A DNA stretch of 64,000 nt, taken from contig DVEF01000089.1 of the NCBI GenBank assembly GCA_015295805.1, positions 48,574-112,573 of the forward strand, in the 5' to 3' direction. Numbering within the stretch: the first letter of the stretch is position 1; each line of letters starts with the position of its first letter. A program made the translations under genes and the position numbers. The notes below the pieces were generated by a model. It made no database searches. It was not told the origin of the DNA and saw only the letters and a program-made list of their open reading frames with translations. The DNA is from Geminocystis sp. M7585_C2015_104 (GTDB taxonomy: Bacteria > Cyanobacteriota > Cyanobacteriia > Cyanobacteriales > Cyanobacteriaceae). Below, in pieces: positions 1 to 10,521 of this stretch.

Positions 1-2
1 CC

Positions 3-377
3 TTATCCTTTTTATTTCCAGATGTCTGTTTATCCCCTGCCGAATATCATTCTTTGACTGACTACATTCGGGGGGTAAACCACGTGGATTCAAACCCCAA
101 TTTCCCTCTTATAGGGGATATATTTCATTTCCTAAACTCTGAAGAAATCTCAAGGGTTTTGCCTTCGAGAGAATTGGTTAAACTCGTAACATTTGTGATG
201 AAATCGCTTCCCCTGGAAAGACTAGAGGAAATTGAAGAGAAGTGTTATCTTTATTTCGAGCATAAAATAGGAGAAAGGGAATTGTTAAACAGTTTTCCAG
301 GGGAGTTGGTATCGGTTTTGCAAGAGGCTTTAGGGTTATTTATGATGGAAAAAGGGGAACAAACAAAAGGGATGTGA
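3..377 (+). CDS. Hypothetical protein, probably cut by the left edge
   Basis: I do not recognise this protein. The reading frame is open to the left edge; the first in-frame start candidate inside the window is a TTG at 54 with no Shine-Dalgarno sequence, so the real start probably lies outside. The visible part is about 107 residues after that TTG, soluble-looking and mostly helical, with acidic and Leu-rich stretches (motif LPSRELVKLVTFVMKSLP) and no membrane segment. It ends one base before the mutS stop codon on the opposite strand, so the two genes converge tail to tail. Function unknown; that it is coding is likely from composition and length only. Confidence 0.5.
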   Translation, partial: LSFLFPDVCLSPAEYHSLTDYIRGVNHVDSNPNFPLIGDIFHFLNSEEISRVLPSRELVKLVTFVMKSLPLERLEEIEEKCYLYFEHKIGERELLNSFPGELVSVLQEALGLFMMEKGEQTKGM

Positions 378-3002
378 CTATTCAAAGATGTCTAATTGGG
401 GGAGGAGAGGGGTGGTATTCTTTTCCGGAGGGGGAGGAGAGATTTTGCCGAGATTTTTCCGCAAACCAATAGCAATTTTACTATGTTTTTCAATCTGCCT
501 CATCACCTGTTTGGCGCGATTGATAACTACGGGGGGTAAACCGGCAAGTCTAGCTACCTCAATGCCATAGGATTTATCCGCACCACCTGGTTTCACCTCG
601 TGTAAAAATATGATTTCGTTTTCCAACTCCCTCACGGTTACCTGATAATTGGCTACATTGTCCAAAACAGAAGCTAACTCGTTTAATTCATGGTAGTGGG
701 TGGCAAATATTGTCATACAACGTATTTGAATAGCTATATACTCGGCTACCGCCCAAGCTATGGACAACCCGTCAAAAGTGGCTGTACCTCGCCCTATTTC
801 ATCCAGTAGCACCAGGGATTTAGCAGTGGCATGGTTGAGGATATTGGCAGTCTCATTCATTTCTACCATAAAGGTGGACTGCCCAGTACCAATATCGTCT
901 ACAGCACCAACACGGGTAAAGATACGATCACATATGCCTAGGGTAGCACTTTCGGCGGGCACAAAGCTACCAATTTGAGCCATAATTTGAATCAATCCCA
1001 CCTGTCGCAGATAACAACTTTTACCACTAGCATTAGGGCCTGTTAGAATTATTAAGTCAGGATAATCTCCATCCCCCAAATAAGTGGAATTTGGCACATA
1101 CATCCCAAAACCGAGAAGTTTTTCCACCACTGGATGTCGGCCATTTTTGATTTTAATTATGCGTTTATCGGTAATGGTAGGGCGACAATAGTCTTGATAC
1201 ACAGCAATTTCAGCCAACCCTGCTAAGACATCCATGGCAGCTATGGCTTTAGCAATTTTTCTTATTTCCTCAGTTTTTTCTGCTACCTCGGCGCGCAATT
1301 GGACAAATATTTCGTATTCTAACTTAGCAATTTCACCCTTGGCATTAAGGATGCGATTTTCCCTTTCTTTTAATTCGGCAGTAATGTATCTTTCCTCATT
1401 GATGAGAGTCTGTTTTCGCTGGTAGTCTTTGGGGGCGAGGGAAGCCTTGGAACGAGGAATACTGATATAATAACCAAAGGTCTTATTGTAGCCCACCTTA
1501 AGGGTAGAAATACCAGTGCGTTGTCTTTCAGTTGCCTCCAGACTGGCTAGCCATTCCTTGTCTCCCTCCACCAGACGACGCATCTCATCCAACTGGGGGT
1601 TTACACCATCGCGGATGATACCACCCTCTTTAATCTGTTGCGGGGGGGATTCTACGAGACAATCCACCACCTTTCGCCCTAAAGCCTCTAATTCGGGGGG
1701 TATTTGCTGTAAAGCCTTGAAATAGGGAGACTTCCCCTGCTTAGCCAAGGAAGCCAGATAACTGAGACGGAGGAGGGAATCCGCCAAATTTAACAATTCT
1801 TTAGGATTTGCGGTGCCTGCGCCTACCCTGCCGGCAATTCTTTCCAAATCGTATAGATTCCTAAAAACCCGCCTTAACTCATCCCTCAAGCCAGGATTGG
1901 CAATCAACTCTTCTATAGTATCCTGACGGGCTATTATCCCCTCTTTGTTGATAAGAGGTTGCAACAACCAGCGTCTGAGAGCCCGGGCTCCCATAGCAGT
2001 GCAAGTATTGTCCAGAGCCCAAAGGAGAGACCCGTGGAAGGTGTTGTCGCGAACAGTTTGGGTAATTTCGAGGTTACGGCGAGTAGTGTGGTCTATGATG
2101 AGATAATCGCTCACCTGGTAAGTGCGAATTAGTTGCAATGGCACCTGGTGAGCCTTCTGGGTATCCTGAACATATTCTAGCAGACCGCCGGCAGCGCGGA
2201 TAGCAAGGGGGAGATTTTCACAGCCAACCCCTTCGAGGGATTTAAGGGAGAATTCCAGCAGCAGTCTATTCCTAGCCTCGTGAAGTTCAAAAGCTTTTTG
2301 GGGGCGAAGGGTATAACAGAAGCAGTCGGGGAGGAAGGGGGGGATATGTTCGGATTTTTGCCCAGGGCGGATAAGGGTGTTAAAATCGGGGGCCCTGACG
2401 GGGATAAGCACTTCTGCTGGCTGGAGACGCAACAACTCTGTAGTAAGGGCATTGACATCCTGATTTTGAGTGGTAAAAAACTCGCCGGTGGAGATGTCAG
2501 CATAAGCCAAGCCCCAATAATCCTTTGCCACCACCACTGCCGCCAAGAAGTTATTGCGTTTAGCCGGCAGCATTTCATCGTCCGTAATGGTGCCTGGGGT
2601 GAGGAGTTTAGTGATGGCCCTTTTCACCATTCGTTTTTCGGCGGCGGCGGTAGCGGAATCTTCCACCTGGTCACATACTACAACAGCGTAGCCCTTTTCC
2701 ACCAGTTGTCTAGCATAGCGTTCAAGGGCATGGTGTGGTACTCCCGTCATGGCGATTCGCCCCACGTTAACCCCACCCTCCTTGCTAGTGATTACCAATT
2801 CCAATTCTCGAGCCACGGTGACAGCGTCTTGGAAAAAGCATTCAAAGAAATCCCCCACTCGGTACAACAGGAGGGCGTTGGGATATTGTTGTTTCACCTC
2901 CACATAGTGTTGATACATGGGGCTCAAATCGGCAATATTCACCTGGCGATAGTCATCGTGGGGACAATTTCTTGTGCCTTTGACCACAGACTCTTCTCTC
3001 AT
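378..3002 (-). CDS. mutS: DNA mismatch repair protein MutS
   Basis: Recognises mismatches and small loops in DNA and starts repair as an ATP-driven sliding clamp. The mismatch-recognition Phe-x-Glu lies in GDFFE near residue 48. The C-terminal ATPase has Walker [10 protein letters not shown] near residue 651, followed by the Walker B region [16 protein letters not shown]. Length is about 874 residues, normal for MutS1. The frame extends upstream to 3077, but that would overlap the end of fmt; the ATG at 3002 (MREESVVKG) lies 37 bases after the fmt stop and precedes the conserved region, so it is preferred. It is the last gene of a minus-strand series SPFH protein, DUF1997 protein, fmt, mutS. 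No mutL is in the window. Confidence 0.96.
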   Translation of the reverse strand: MREESVVKGTRNCPHDDYRQVNIADLSPMYQHYVEVKQQYPNALLLYRVGDFFECFFQDAVTVARELELVITSKEGGVNVGRIAMTGVPHHALERYARQLVEKGYAVVVCDQVEDSATAAAEKRMVKRAITKLLTPGTITDDEMLPAKRNNFLAAVVVAKDYWGLAYADISTGEFFTTQNQDVNALTTELLRLQPAEVLIPVRAPDFNTLIRPGQKSEHIPPFLPDCFCYTLRPQKAFELHEARNRLLLEFSLKSLEGVGCENLPLAIRAAGGLLEYVQDTQKAHQVPLQLIRTYQVSDYLIIDHTTRRNLEITQTVRDNTFHGSLLWALDNTCTAMGARALRRWLLQPLINKEGIIARQDTIEELIANPGLRDELRRVFRNLYDLERIAGRVGAGTANPKELLNLADSLLRLSYLASLAKQGKSPYFKALQQIPPELEALGRKVVDCLVESPPQQIKEGGIIRDGVNPQLDEMRRLVEGDKEWLASLEATERQRTGISTLKVGYNKTFGYYISIPRSKASLAPKDYQRKQTLINEERYITAELKERENRILNAKGEIAKLEYEIFVQLRAEVAEKTEEIRKIAKAIAAMDVLAGLAEIAVYQDYCRPTITDKRIIKIKNGRHPVVEKLLGFGMYVPNSTYLGDGDYPDLIILTGPNASGKSCYLRQVGLIQIMAQIGSFVPAESATLGICDRIFTRVGAVDDIGTGQSTFMVEMNETANILNHATAKSLVLLDEIGRGTATFDGLSIAWAVAEYIAIQIRCMTIFATHYHELNELASVLDNVANYQVTVRELENEIIFLHEVKPGGADKSYGIEVARLAGLPPVVINRAKQVMRQIEKHSKIAIGLRKNLGKISPPPPEKNTTPLLPQLDIFE

Positions 3003-3039
3003 TCTTGTCCTTTTCCTGGTATTATGGAGAGGGTAAGAT

Positions 3040-4017
3040 TTATTGTAGGACTTCCCCTGCCTGTAGGCGCATACCATTGATGAAGGAGGCGGCGGGTTGT
3101 AGTTTTTTGCCGGCCAGTTGTACTTCCAGAATTAGCAGCCAGTCTTTCCCTGTTTGCACTATAAAGCCCTGATTTTTAAGGACTTTCACCACCTCACCTA
3201 CCTTTTTCTGGGGGAGAGAGAGGGAGGAGAGGTGTTGGTAGGGGGGAGGGAGGGGTGTGTCTTCTGTTAAGGGGAGACTACGGCTAACTTTAAGGGTTTG
3301 TCCACGGAAGGTAGTATAACAGTCGGGGGAGAAGGCACGAATCTGGTTGTGGATTTGCAGGGCTGGACGGTGCCAATCTATGAGATAATCTTCATTACGG
3401 ATAACGGGGGCATAGGTGGCCTTTTCGTTGTCTTGGGGGATGGGGGTAATTTCACCTCTTTCCCACTTATCTAGGGTTTCCAGTAACAAATCTGCCCCCA
3501 TGAGAGCCAGTTTTTGGGACAATTCCGGATAGGTGGTAAGAAGACTGATGGAAATGGAGGCTTGCAGGAGGATGTCACCGGTGTCTAATCCTTCATCCAT
3601 CAACATGGTGGTAACACCGGTTTCTGTTTTGCCATCATAAAGACACCATTGAATGGGTGCCGCGCCACGGTATTCTGGTAAGAGGGAGGCATGGACATTA
3701 ATGCAACCCAGACGGGGCATTTTCAACACTGCGGGGGGGAGGATTTGTCCATAGGCCACCACTACAAACACATCCGCCTGGCTATCTTTTAGTTTTGTCA
3801 GGGTTTCCTCATCTTTTCTCAGACGTTTTGGTTGCCAAACGGGTAGGTTATATTGTAGGGCTAATTGCTTGACTGGTGGGGGGGATAGTTTATTCCCCCT
3901 TCCCTTTTGTTTGTCAGGCTGGGTTACCACTCCCACCAGGGTATGTTTTCCCGTGTTTATTAGTTTTTCTAGAGCAGGTAGTGCAAATTCGGGGGTGCCA
4001 AAAAATACTATTCGCAT
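3040..4017 (-). CDS. fmt: Methionyl-tRNA formyltransferase
   Basis: Transfers a formyl group from 10-formyl-tetrahydrofolate to the amino group of Met on initiator tRNA. The start [16 protein letters not shown] is typical of the family; the frame has eight extra codons upstream, but the family start at 4017 is preferred. The catalytic-domain signature [14 protein letters not shown] is intact, as is the following loop [20 protein letters not shown]-terminal OB-like domain follows. Length is about 325 residues, as expected. It lies 43 bases downstream of the DUF1997 gene and 37 bases upstream of mutS, so co-transcription with both is likely. Confidence 0.95.
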   Translation of the reverse strand: MRIVFFGTPEFALPALEKLINTGKHTLVGVVTQPDKQKGRGNKLSPPPVKQLALQYNLPVWQPKRLRKDEETLTKLKDSQADVFVVVAYGQILPPAVLKMPRLGCINVHASLLPEYRGAAPIQWCLYDGKTETGVTTMLMDEGLDTGDILLQASISISLLTTYPELSQKLALMGADLLLETLDKWERGEITPIPQDNEKATYAPVIRNEDYLIDWHRPALQIHNQIRAFSPDCYTTFRGQTLKVSRSLPLTEDTPLPPPYQHLSSLSLPQKKVGEVVKVLKNQGFIVQTGKDWLLILEVQLAGKKLQPAASFINGMRLQAGEVLQ

Positions 4018-4060
4018 ATTGGTAGCATACTGGTGAATCATATAGCCAAAGAGACAAAAA

Positions 4061-4753
4061 TTATTCTACGGGATAACAAACCCTGGCTTCTTTTGGGGGG
4101 ATGGGGAGGGAGAGACTTTGATGAAAGTCTTTTTGCACTTTATAACTAAAACGGGGAGACACGTGTTTGATAATTTGTCTTAGCAGTTGGTTGCCTGTTT
4201 TCTGAATAACAGAAAGGGGGAATTTGTAGATAAAGGGGGGGAAGGTAATAGTGACAGTCAAATCCAGATGCCAGTTTATACGAGTAATAGTGGCAGGGAG
4301 AGAGGAAATGTCATGACGACGGAAGACAGTTTCAATCCCCTTGGCGGCGGCTAGGGGGATAGTTTCCAAATTCATTTCTGCACGATAGTTTATGGCATAG
4401 GGGGATGAGGAGGAGTTTTCGTCAGCCACCGAATACATGATATAGTGGTCATTGACAGGGGGAGTTAAAACAACACTCATGGTGGGTTGCAAATAGTAAC
4501 CTAGGGAGCCATAGTTGCCAATGGTGATGGTGTAACCGTTGTCTCCCAGGGGTGTAGCCTTCATAGGTTGGGCACAACGCACAAACCACTTCTTATGGTT
4601 GCGCAGATAATCTCTTACTGTCTCTATGTCACTATACATTTCCATCATCCCCACGAATCTTGTTTGGAATTTTACGGGGATTATACATTCAACCCCATTA
4701 GCATTGTCTGTTGCCTCCTCCACCAGGTTACGATTTAGGTTTTCTTCCCCCAT
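4061..4753 (-). CDS. DUF1997 family protein
   Basis: A 230-residue soluble protein that resembles the DUF1997 family of cyanobacteria and plastid-bearing plants, whose biochemical role I do not know. Visible features are a central beta-rich part (FQTRFVGMMEMYSDIETV, then GDNGYTITIGNYGSLGYYL) consistent with a lipid-binding-like START fold, which is inference, and no signal peptide or membrane helix. Its ATG shares one base with the stop codon of the upstream SPFH gene (TAATG arrangement), so translation of the two is probably coupled. fmt follows after 43 bases. The family assignment is by overall resemblance and moderately sure. Confidence 0.7.
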   Translation of the reverse strand: MGEENLNRNLVEEATDNANGVECIIPVKFQTRFVGMMEMYSDIETVRDYLRNHKKWFVRCAQPMKATPLGDNGYTITIGNYGSLGYYLQPTMSVVLTPPVNDHYIMYSVADENSSSSPYAINYRAEMNLETIPLAAAKGIETVFRRHDISSLPATITRINWHLDLTVTITFPPFIYKFPLSVIQKTGNQLLRQIIKHVSPRFSYKVQKDFHQSLSLPIPPKEARVCYPVE

Positions 4754-5529
4754 TACAACTCTTCTCTCTGTAATTCCTTTTGTAACTTTAAAGTAAATTG
4801 CTTAGCCAGGGTGACTAGTTCACTGGGTATTAAGATGACAGTAGTAGTATTATTTTCAGCACCAATTTCCGTGAGGGTTTGTAGTCTTCTCAATTCTAGG
4901 GCAATGGGGTTAGAGGCTATGGTTTGACTGGCTTGTTGCAACATCTCGGCAGCTTCCTTTTCGGCAGAGGCCTTGATGAGACGTGCCCGTTTTTCGCGCA
5001 TTGCCTCCGCTTCTTGTGCCATTGCCCGTTGCATAGACTGAGGGATTTCTACATCCTTCATCTCCACTCTTTCTATTACTATGCCCCAGGGTTCGGTGAT
5101 TTCGTCCACTATTTCTTGGATTTGAAGGTTAATCTTATCTCGATTTTTGAGGATGTCATCCAGTGCATTCTGCCCCACTACATTTCGTAGGGTGGTCATT
5201 GCCGCCTGATAGACAGCAAACTCGTAGTTTTCGATGTTGTTAATGGCCTTTACCGGGTCTAACACTCTGTAGTACAAAACCGCATTTACCTTTACGGTAA
5301 CACTGTCAGCAGTGATGGTTTCCTGAGATTCAATATCCACGGTTTTAGTGCGGAGGTCAATGGGGGTTCTTTGCTCAACAATAGGTATAATCCAGTATAA
5401 ACCAGGCCCTCTTATGCCCTTGAGTCGTCCAAAACGGTATACCACCCCCCGCTGATATTCTTTGTCCACTTTCAAAGAAGAGAAGAAAATAACGGCAGCA
5501 GCGCCAATTATGCCTAATATCCAATCCAT
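4753..5529 (-). CDS. SPFH/stomatin-like (slipin) membrane protein
   Basis: Slipin-type member of the SPFH (band 7) superfamily, a membrane scaffold protein that forms large oligomers. One N-terminal hydrophobic segment (MDWILGIIGAAAVIFFSSL) is followed by the SPFH domain with the family pattern YRFGRLKGIRGPGLYWIIP and RTKTVDIESQETITAD. A charged helical stretch follows (AMAQEAEAMREKRARLIKA), then a short C-terminal tail. The start at 5529 is chosen because a GGAGG lies eight bases upstream; the longer frame adds 12 codons with no support. Slipins are often encoded beside NfeD-type proteases, but here the coupled partner is a DUF1997 protein, which is unusual. About 258 residues, complete. Confidence 0.9.
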   Translation of the reverse strand: MDWILGIIGAAAVIFFSSLKVDKEYQRGVVYRFGRLKGIRGPGLYWIIPIVEQRTPIDLRTKTVDIESQETITADSVTVKVNAVLYYRVLDPVKAINNIENYEFAVYQAAMTTLRNVVGQNALDDILKNRDKINLQIQEIVDEITEPWGIVIERVEMKDVEIPQSMQRAMAQEAEAMREKRARLIKASAEKEAAEMLQQASQTIASNPIALELRRLQTLTEIGAENNTTTVILIPSELVTLAKQFTLKLQKELQREEL

Positions 5530-5603
5530 GAAACACCTCCTCGGGAGAAACCGGGAGGGAGTCAATACCCCCGGCTACCTCCCTATTCGAACGCTTCTAC
5601 CAG

Positions 5604-8126
5604 TTATTCTAGTGTGATTTTCACTGGGGATACCTTCCAGATCTCGTCGCAATATTCCTTAACAGTGCGATCACTGGAGAATTTACCCATTCTGATGCTA
5701 TTTAGGATAGACATGGTAGTCCATTTTTCCTTGTCTTTATAGGCGGCGGCTACTTGTTTTTGGCATTCCACATAGGATTGATAGTCAGCCATCAGCATAT
5801 AGGTATCCTCGTGGAGGAGATGAGCCACCAACGGCTTGAATAACTCCCTGTCACCGTGACTGAAGGTGCCGTCTGCAATACGGTCGATTACCTCTCGTAA
5901 CTCCTGATTCTGTTCATAATACTGATAGGGGTTATAACCGGAGGCTTTGAGACGGTAAACCTCATCGGCAGTTAAACCAAAGAGGAAGAAGTTTTCATGG
6001 CCAGCCTCGTCTCGTATTTCTATGTTAGCACCATCCAGGGTGCCAATAGTGACAGCCCCATTCATAGCAAATTTCATATTACCAGTCCCAGAGGCCTCTT
6101 TGCCAGCAGTGGAAATTTGTTCAGATAAATCCGCGGCTGGGTAAATAATTTGTCCCAGGGAGACGTTAAAATTGGGGAGGAAAATAACCTTCAGACGCCC
6201 ACGCACATCGGGGTCACTGTTTATTACTTCTGCTACACTGTTAATGAGTTTTATAATCAATTTGGCCATGAAGTAGCCTGGGGCAGCCTTGCCGCCGAAA
6301 ATGAAAGTACGAGGGTGGATGTCTATGCCGGGATTGCGTTTGATGCGGTTATAGAGGGTGATGATATGTAACACCATCAGGTGTTGTCTCTTATACTCAT
6401 GGATTCTCTTAACCTGCACATCAAAAATAGAGTTAACATCCACCTCTATACCCAATTTCTTGTGGATGTAGTCAGCCAGGCGTATTTTATTCTTATATTT
6501 GATTTCCCGCCACTGTTGACGAAACTGCTGGTCATCAACGTATTTTTCTAATTTTCGCATCTGGTTGAGGTCTCTCAACCAACCATCGCCAATCTTGCTG
6601 GTAATCAGCTGTGACAGGAGGGGATTACTCAACAACAGCCAGCGTCTAGGGGTTACCCCATTGGTTTTATTGTAGAACTTTTGGGGCCAGAGGAAGGCAA
6701 AGGCGCGGAGGGTGTCTTTTTTGAGCAATTCCGTGTGCAAGGCTGCCACCCCATTAATGGCATGACTGCCCACACAGGCTAGATGCGCCATTCTTACCTT
6801 TTTGTCTTCTCCCTCTTCAATGAGGGACACATCTCTAACCAATTGCTCATTGCCAGGATACCACGAACGTACCTGTTCTAGGAAGAGATGGTTGATAAGG
6901 TAGATGATTTCCATGTGGCGGGGGAGAAGTTTTTGAATGAGGCTTACCGACCATTTTTCTAAAGCCTCTGGCATGAGGGTATGATTGGTGTAGGCAAAGG
7001 TTTTCTGGGTAATGTCCCAAGCCTGATTCCAATCCATACCATGTTCATCTACCAATATTCGCATCAACTCGGCGATGGCGATGGCGGGGTGGGTGTCATT
7101 GAGTTGGATGGCAAAATGTTCGTGGAAATCATCCAAACGGTTATTATTGCGTAGGTGAAGCCGCACCAAGTCTTGTAGAGAGGCAGAAACGAAGAAGTAT
7201 TGCTGTGCCAGTCTTAATTCTTTACCTGCCGGGGTGTTATCATTGGGATACAATACCTTGGAGATGGTTTCCGAGTTGATTTTTTCTTCCACCGCCCTGT
7301 CATAATTGCCAGCGTTGAAAGCCTCAAAGTTAAATGCCTCACTGGCTTCTGCCTTCCATAGTCTGAGGGGGTTTACGGTATTAGTCTTGTATCCGGGCAC
7401 TGGTGTATCATGGGGTATGGCAATGACTGTCCTTTCGGGCACCCATGATACTCTTTGTCTCCCCCTACTGTCATAATAGGTTTCTGTATGGCCACCCAAT
7501 TTTACCTCTACAGTTTCATCGGGGCGGGGAATTTCCCAGGGGTTGCCGAAACGCAACCAGTTGTCGGGCACTTCTGCTTGCCAACCTTCTTTAATCAGCT
7601 GGTGGAAGATGCCAAATTCATAACGGATGCCGTAGCCTATGGCCGGAATCTCCAAGGTAGCGAGAGAATCCAAGAAACAAGCCGCAAGTCTGCCTAAACC
7701 ACCGTTTCCTAAACCCGGATCCGGCTCTTCTTCCAATATTTCCTCCAGGGAGAGTCCTAATTCCTTTAAAACCTGTTCCACCCGTTCATATATGCCCAAG
7801 TTTACCAGATTGTTGCCCAAATGTCTACCCATTAAAAATTCCGCCGACAGATAGCATACGATTTTGGTGCGGTTCTTCTTGTAGGTTTCGATGGTTTTGA
7901 GGAAACGCTGCAACAACCTGTCCCTTACCGTATATGCTAATGCTACATAGTAATCATAGTTAGTGGCATCTGTAAAACTTACCCCCTGAATGTAAAACAG
8001 GTTGTCCAAAAACGCCCGCTTAAGGGTTTCTGGACTCATCCCCGTGCGATCGTCTTCTACCTCTATCCTGGTACACTCTTCTGCCCTTGCTGTATTGCCA
8101 AACAATTGCGGTGTCTTTTTGAGCAT
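5604..8126 (-). CDS. glgP: Glycogen phosphorylase
   Basis: Pyridoxal-phosphate enzyme that releases glucose-1-phosphate from alpha-1,4 glucan ends; in cyanobacteria it mobilises glycogen in darkness or stress. The PLP-lysine signature EASGTGNMKFAMNGA lies near residue 680, and the N-terminal family stretch AEFLMGRHLGNNLVNLGI and the loop GLGNGGLGRLAACFLDSLAT are intact. Length 840 residues is normal. The ATG is preceded by TAGGAAAAA as ribosome binding site. It lies about 75 bases upstream of the SPFH gene on the same strand, but its function is unrelated. Its leader is part of a pyrimidine/purine-skewed gap shared with the divergent ABC permease gene. Confidence 0.97.
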   Translation of the reverse strand: MLKKTPQLFGNTARAEECTRIEVEDDRTGMSPETLKRAFLDNLFYIQGVSFTDATNYDYYVALAYTVRDRLLQRFLKTIETYKKNRTKIVCYLSAEFLMGRHLGNNLVNLGIYERVEQVLKELGLSLEEILEEEPDPGLGNGGLGRLAACFLDSLATLEIPAIGYGIRYEFGIFHQLIKEGWQAEVPDNWLRFGNPWEIPRPDETVEVKLGGHTETYYDSRGRQRVSWVPERTVIAIPHDTPVPGYKTNTVNPLRLWKAEASEAFNFEAFNAGNYDRAVEEKINSETISKVLYPNDNTPAGKELRLAQQYFFVSASLQDLVRLHLRNNNRLDDFHEHFAIQLNDTHPAIAIAELMRILVDEHGMDWNQAWDITQKTFAYTNHTLMPEALEKWSVSLIQKLLPRHMEIIYLINHLFLEQVRSWYPGNEQLVRDVSLIEEGEDKKVRMAHLACVGSHAINGVAALHTELLKKDTLRAFAFLWPQKFYNKTNGVTPRRWLLLSNPLLSQLITSKIGDGWLRDLNQMRKLEKYVDDQQFRQQWREIKYKNKIRLADYIHKKLGIEVDVNSIFDVQVKRIHEYKRQHLMVLHIITLYNRIKRNPGIDIHPRTFIFGGKAAPGYFMAKLIIKLINSVAEVINSDPDVRGRLKVIFLPNFNVSLGQIIYPAADLSEQISTAGKEASGTGNMKFAMNGAVTIGTLDGANIEIRDEAGHENFFLFGLTADEVYRLKASGYNPYQYYEQNQELREVIDRIADGTFSHGDRELFKPLVAHLLHEDTYMLMADYQSYVECQKQVAAAYKDKEKWTTMSILNSIRMGKFSSDRTVKEYCDEIWKVSPVKITLE

Positions 8127-8467
8127 TTTTTCCTATTTTTCTCTCTTATCTCTTCCCTTTGTTTTATTCTCTCATATTTTCATCTTTTTTTTCTTGTAGA
8201 TTTATTTCTTTTCTCCCCCTTCTCCTCTCGTACTTTTTTAATTTTCAATTGTAATTTTCTCAGCAAAACCCCAAATAAACTTTATATTTGTTTACACAAG
8301 TTATAGTTTTTTTATCATCCCTGACCCAGAGAAGGAAACAAGAGGTAGTGAAAAATTACAAAAAAGGGGGAAAAAGGAGTTAAAACAGGGCGGGGAAAAA
8401 GGGGGATTTACGAGGGAACGAACAGGGGGTAAAATAGACAATGAGAAAAAAGAAAAGGGGAGGAAAG
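8127..8467. other. Divergent intergenic region with strand-skewed purine tracts
   Basis: About 340 bases separate glgP from the ABC permease gene. The left part (8135-8235) is almost all pyrimidine on the plus strand; the right part (8330-8467) is almost all purine. Both divergent transcripts would therefore have purine-rich, weakly structured leaders. A TAAAAT at 8430-8435 could be a -10 box for the rightward gene, but I see no good -35 box. No gene is visible here. Confidence 0.5.
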
Positions 8468-9241
8468 ATGAATATAGGTAGGATTTTAGCTGTAGCGAGG
8501 AATGGTTTTCAGGAAGTGCTAAGGGATAAGATTCTCTACATTGTGGGCTTGTTTGTCATAATTTTAATCCTCGGGGCTATATTGCTACCGCCTATTTCTG
8601 TAGGGGCGGATCAAAAAATATTTCTAGATTTGGGGATAAATGCTATTAGTTTAATCGGGGCTATTGTTGCAATTTTTGTAGGCACAGGATTAATCAATAA
8701 AGAAATAGAAAAAAAAACAGTATTGGTATTAATACCTAAACCCGTAGCCCGTGCCGAATTTATCATTGGCAAACATCTGGGCCTGTCAGCCGTTATATTT
8801 GTATTGTTAAGTACCATGACGGTGTTTTATCTGATACTGCTCAGCACGTTGAAAATCCCCTACAACCTGGGGAGTATTCTTGTAGCCGTCGCCTTTATCC
8901 TTTTGGAATTGGCCTTATTGGTGGCCGTCGCCATGACTTTCGGTGTTTTCACCAGTTCCATTCTAGCCACTCTCTTTAGTTTTGGGGTTTATATTATGGG
9001 ACATTTAAGTAGAGATCTATTACAATTGGGTAAAATCACTGATAATCCTGGAGTAAAGCAAATTACAAGGCTCCTTTATGCCATTGTGCCAGACTTAGAA
9101 AGACTAAACCTGAAAAACGGGGCGGTTTACAATATTCTACCTCCCACTGGGGAGTTGTTTAGTGCACTAGTTTATGCCCTCTTATACATTGTTTTCCTTT
9201 TGAGTATTACAATACTAATTTTCTCCCGAAGACAATTCTAG
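8468..9241 (+). CDS. ABC-2 type transporter permease
   Basis: Membrane subunit of an ABC-2 class exporter. About six hydrophobic segments are visible, starting with ILYIVGLFVIILILGAILL and ending with LVYALLYIVFLLSITILIF. The N-terminus (GRILAVARNGFQEVLRDK) and the loop TGLINKEIEKKTVLVLIPKP match the family. The substrate cannot be read from the sequence. No ATP-binding partner is adjacent; instead a histidine kinase starts 14 bases downstream. The ATG at 8468 follows GGGGAGGAAAG, a strong ribosome binding site, and is preferred over an ATG nine codons upstream. About 257 residues. Confidence 0.88.
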   Translation: MNIGRILAVARNGFQEVLRDKILYIVGLFVIILILGAILLPPISVGADQKIFLDLGINAISLIGAIVAIFVGTGLINKEIEKKTVLVLIPKPVARAEFIIGKHLGLSAVIFVLLSTMTVFYLILLSTLKIPYNLGSILVAVAFILLELALLVAVAMTFGVFTSSILATLFSFGVYIMGHLSRDLLQLGKITDNPGVKQITRLLYAIVPDLERLNLKNGAVYNILPPTGELFSALVYALLYIVFLLSITILIFSRRQF

Positions 9242-9255
9242 ATTAAACTATTCTA

Positions 9256-10521
9256 ATGAAAGCTAAAACTATGTCTCACCCTGTTGTATTGGACAAGAGC
9301 CTAGTGAATCCAGAAATTGTAGACAACTTCTATGATTTTCTCGTTTTCCCCCTGGAAACAGCCAAGACAGTAGAGGATTTTTGTCGCGCCTGTTTAGAAG
9401 TAATCATTCAAAGAGTAGCAGTCAGGGTTTTTATTGTTTTCCGAGTAGAAGAAGGGGATAACATTGTCCGGGAATATGAATTTTATCCCGGGGAAAAGCC
9501 TAATATCGTTTCAATTTATAGTACTCTTAAACAAGAAATTCCAGCCAATCAAAACTATGAACAATCCCTCTGTTGGGTCAAAGGGGGTGGCGTTTATCTA
9601 TTTCCTCTGATTTTTAAAAACCAACTGCTGGGCTATGTATATCTAGAGACAGAAAAAGGGGAAAAAGTGGGCAGTTATTCCCTTAAATTTTTGTCAGGTA
9701 TATTCAAATTTATCTCCCTATACCTATATCAGGATCGACTAGAGAAGAAGGAGAAGCAACTGGAGGAAAGGGAGAAAACATTGGAGTCTAATTTACGGAA
9801 ACAGAGCGAATATTTATCCTACATGAATCATGAGTTGAGGACACCCCTAGCAGCAGTAATAGGTTTTTCAAAAATGCTGCAACAGAGGATTTATGGAGAT
9901 TTAAACCCAAAACAAGCTCAATACGTAGACGCAATATACCAATCAGCCACCTACCTGTTGGAGTTAATCAGTGACTTATTGGACTTGTCTAAGATTGAGG
10001 CGAAAAAAGAGGAATTATTCCTAGAAAAAATCTTGGTAAGAGAGTTGTGCGAGGCGAGTTTATCCCTGGTAAAAACCAAGGCAGAGGAACAAAATCTGGA
10101 GTTAAAATTAGAGATAGATGAAGACATAGTATACTGTGAGGGAGATCAACGCCGTCTGAAACAGATACTAGTAAATCTACTGTCCAATGCGGTAAAATTC
10201 ACGGAAGAGGGCTCAGTAACCCTAAGGGTAACCAGGGAGGGGGATTGGCTGTTGTTTAAGGTAATAGACACGGGGATTGGCATAGACGAGGAGTCACAAA
10301 AAAAATTGTTTCAGCCTTTTGTGCAGTTAAAGACACCCCTTCATAAGAAACATAGAGGGAGTGGTTTGGGATTAGTTATTTCCCGGGGGTTGGCGAGACT
10401 ACATGGGGGGGATATTACTCTTATCTCAGAGGAGGGAAAGGGGAGTTGTTTTACCGTTTGGTTACCTTTAAATCCCCAAGAGAATTCCCAAAAACAGGAG
10501 AAACAAGACAATGACTATTAG
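9256..10521 (+). CDS. GAF-like sensor histidine kinase
   Basis: Soluble two-component sensor kinase of 421 residues. Residues about 25-155 form a GAF-like input domain (ends [20 protein letters not shown]); then a charged coiled coil ([19 protein letters not shown]), a HisKA domain with H-box [15 protein letters not shown] (His about 192), an N box [16 protein letters not shown], and the HATPase G boxes [18 protein letters not shown] and [18 protein letters not shown]. There is no membrane segment and no receiver domain, so the response regulator must be elsewhere. It follows the ABC permease by 14 bases and overlaps pdxA by 11 bases. The signal sensed is unknown. Confidence 0.9.
   Translation: MKAKTMSHPVVLDKSLVNPEIVDNFYDFLVFPLETAKTVEDFCRACLEVIIQRVAVRVFIVFRVEEGDNIVREYEFYPGEKPNIVSIYSTLKQEIPANQNYEQSLCWVKGGGVYLFPLIFKNQLLGYVYLETEKGEKVGSYSLKFLSGIFKFISLYLYQDRLEKKEKQLEEREKTLESNLRKQSEYLSYMNHELRTPLAAVIGFSKMLQQRIYGDLNPKQAQYVDAIYQSATYLLELISDLLDLSKIEAKKEELFLEKILVRELCEASLSLVKTKAEEQNLELKLEIDEDIVYCEGDQRRLKQILVNLLSNAVKFTEEGSVTLRVTREGDWLLFKVIDTGIGIDEESQKKLFQPFVQLKTPLHKKHRGSGLGLVISRGLARLHGGDITLISEEGKGSCFTVWLPLNPQENSQKQEKQDNDY

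Noticed and set aside
2280..3080. 266-codon plus-strand frame
   Set aside because: Lies opposite mutS, whose family match is certain; no ribosome binding site and unnatural His/Gly-rich composition.
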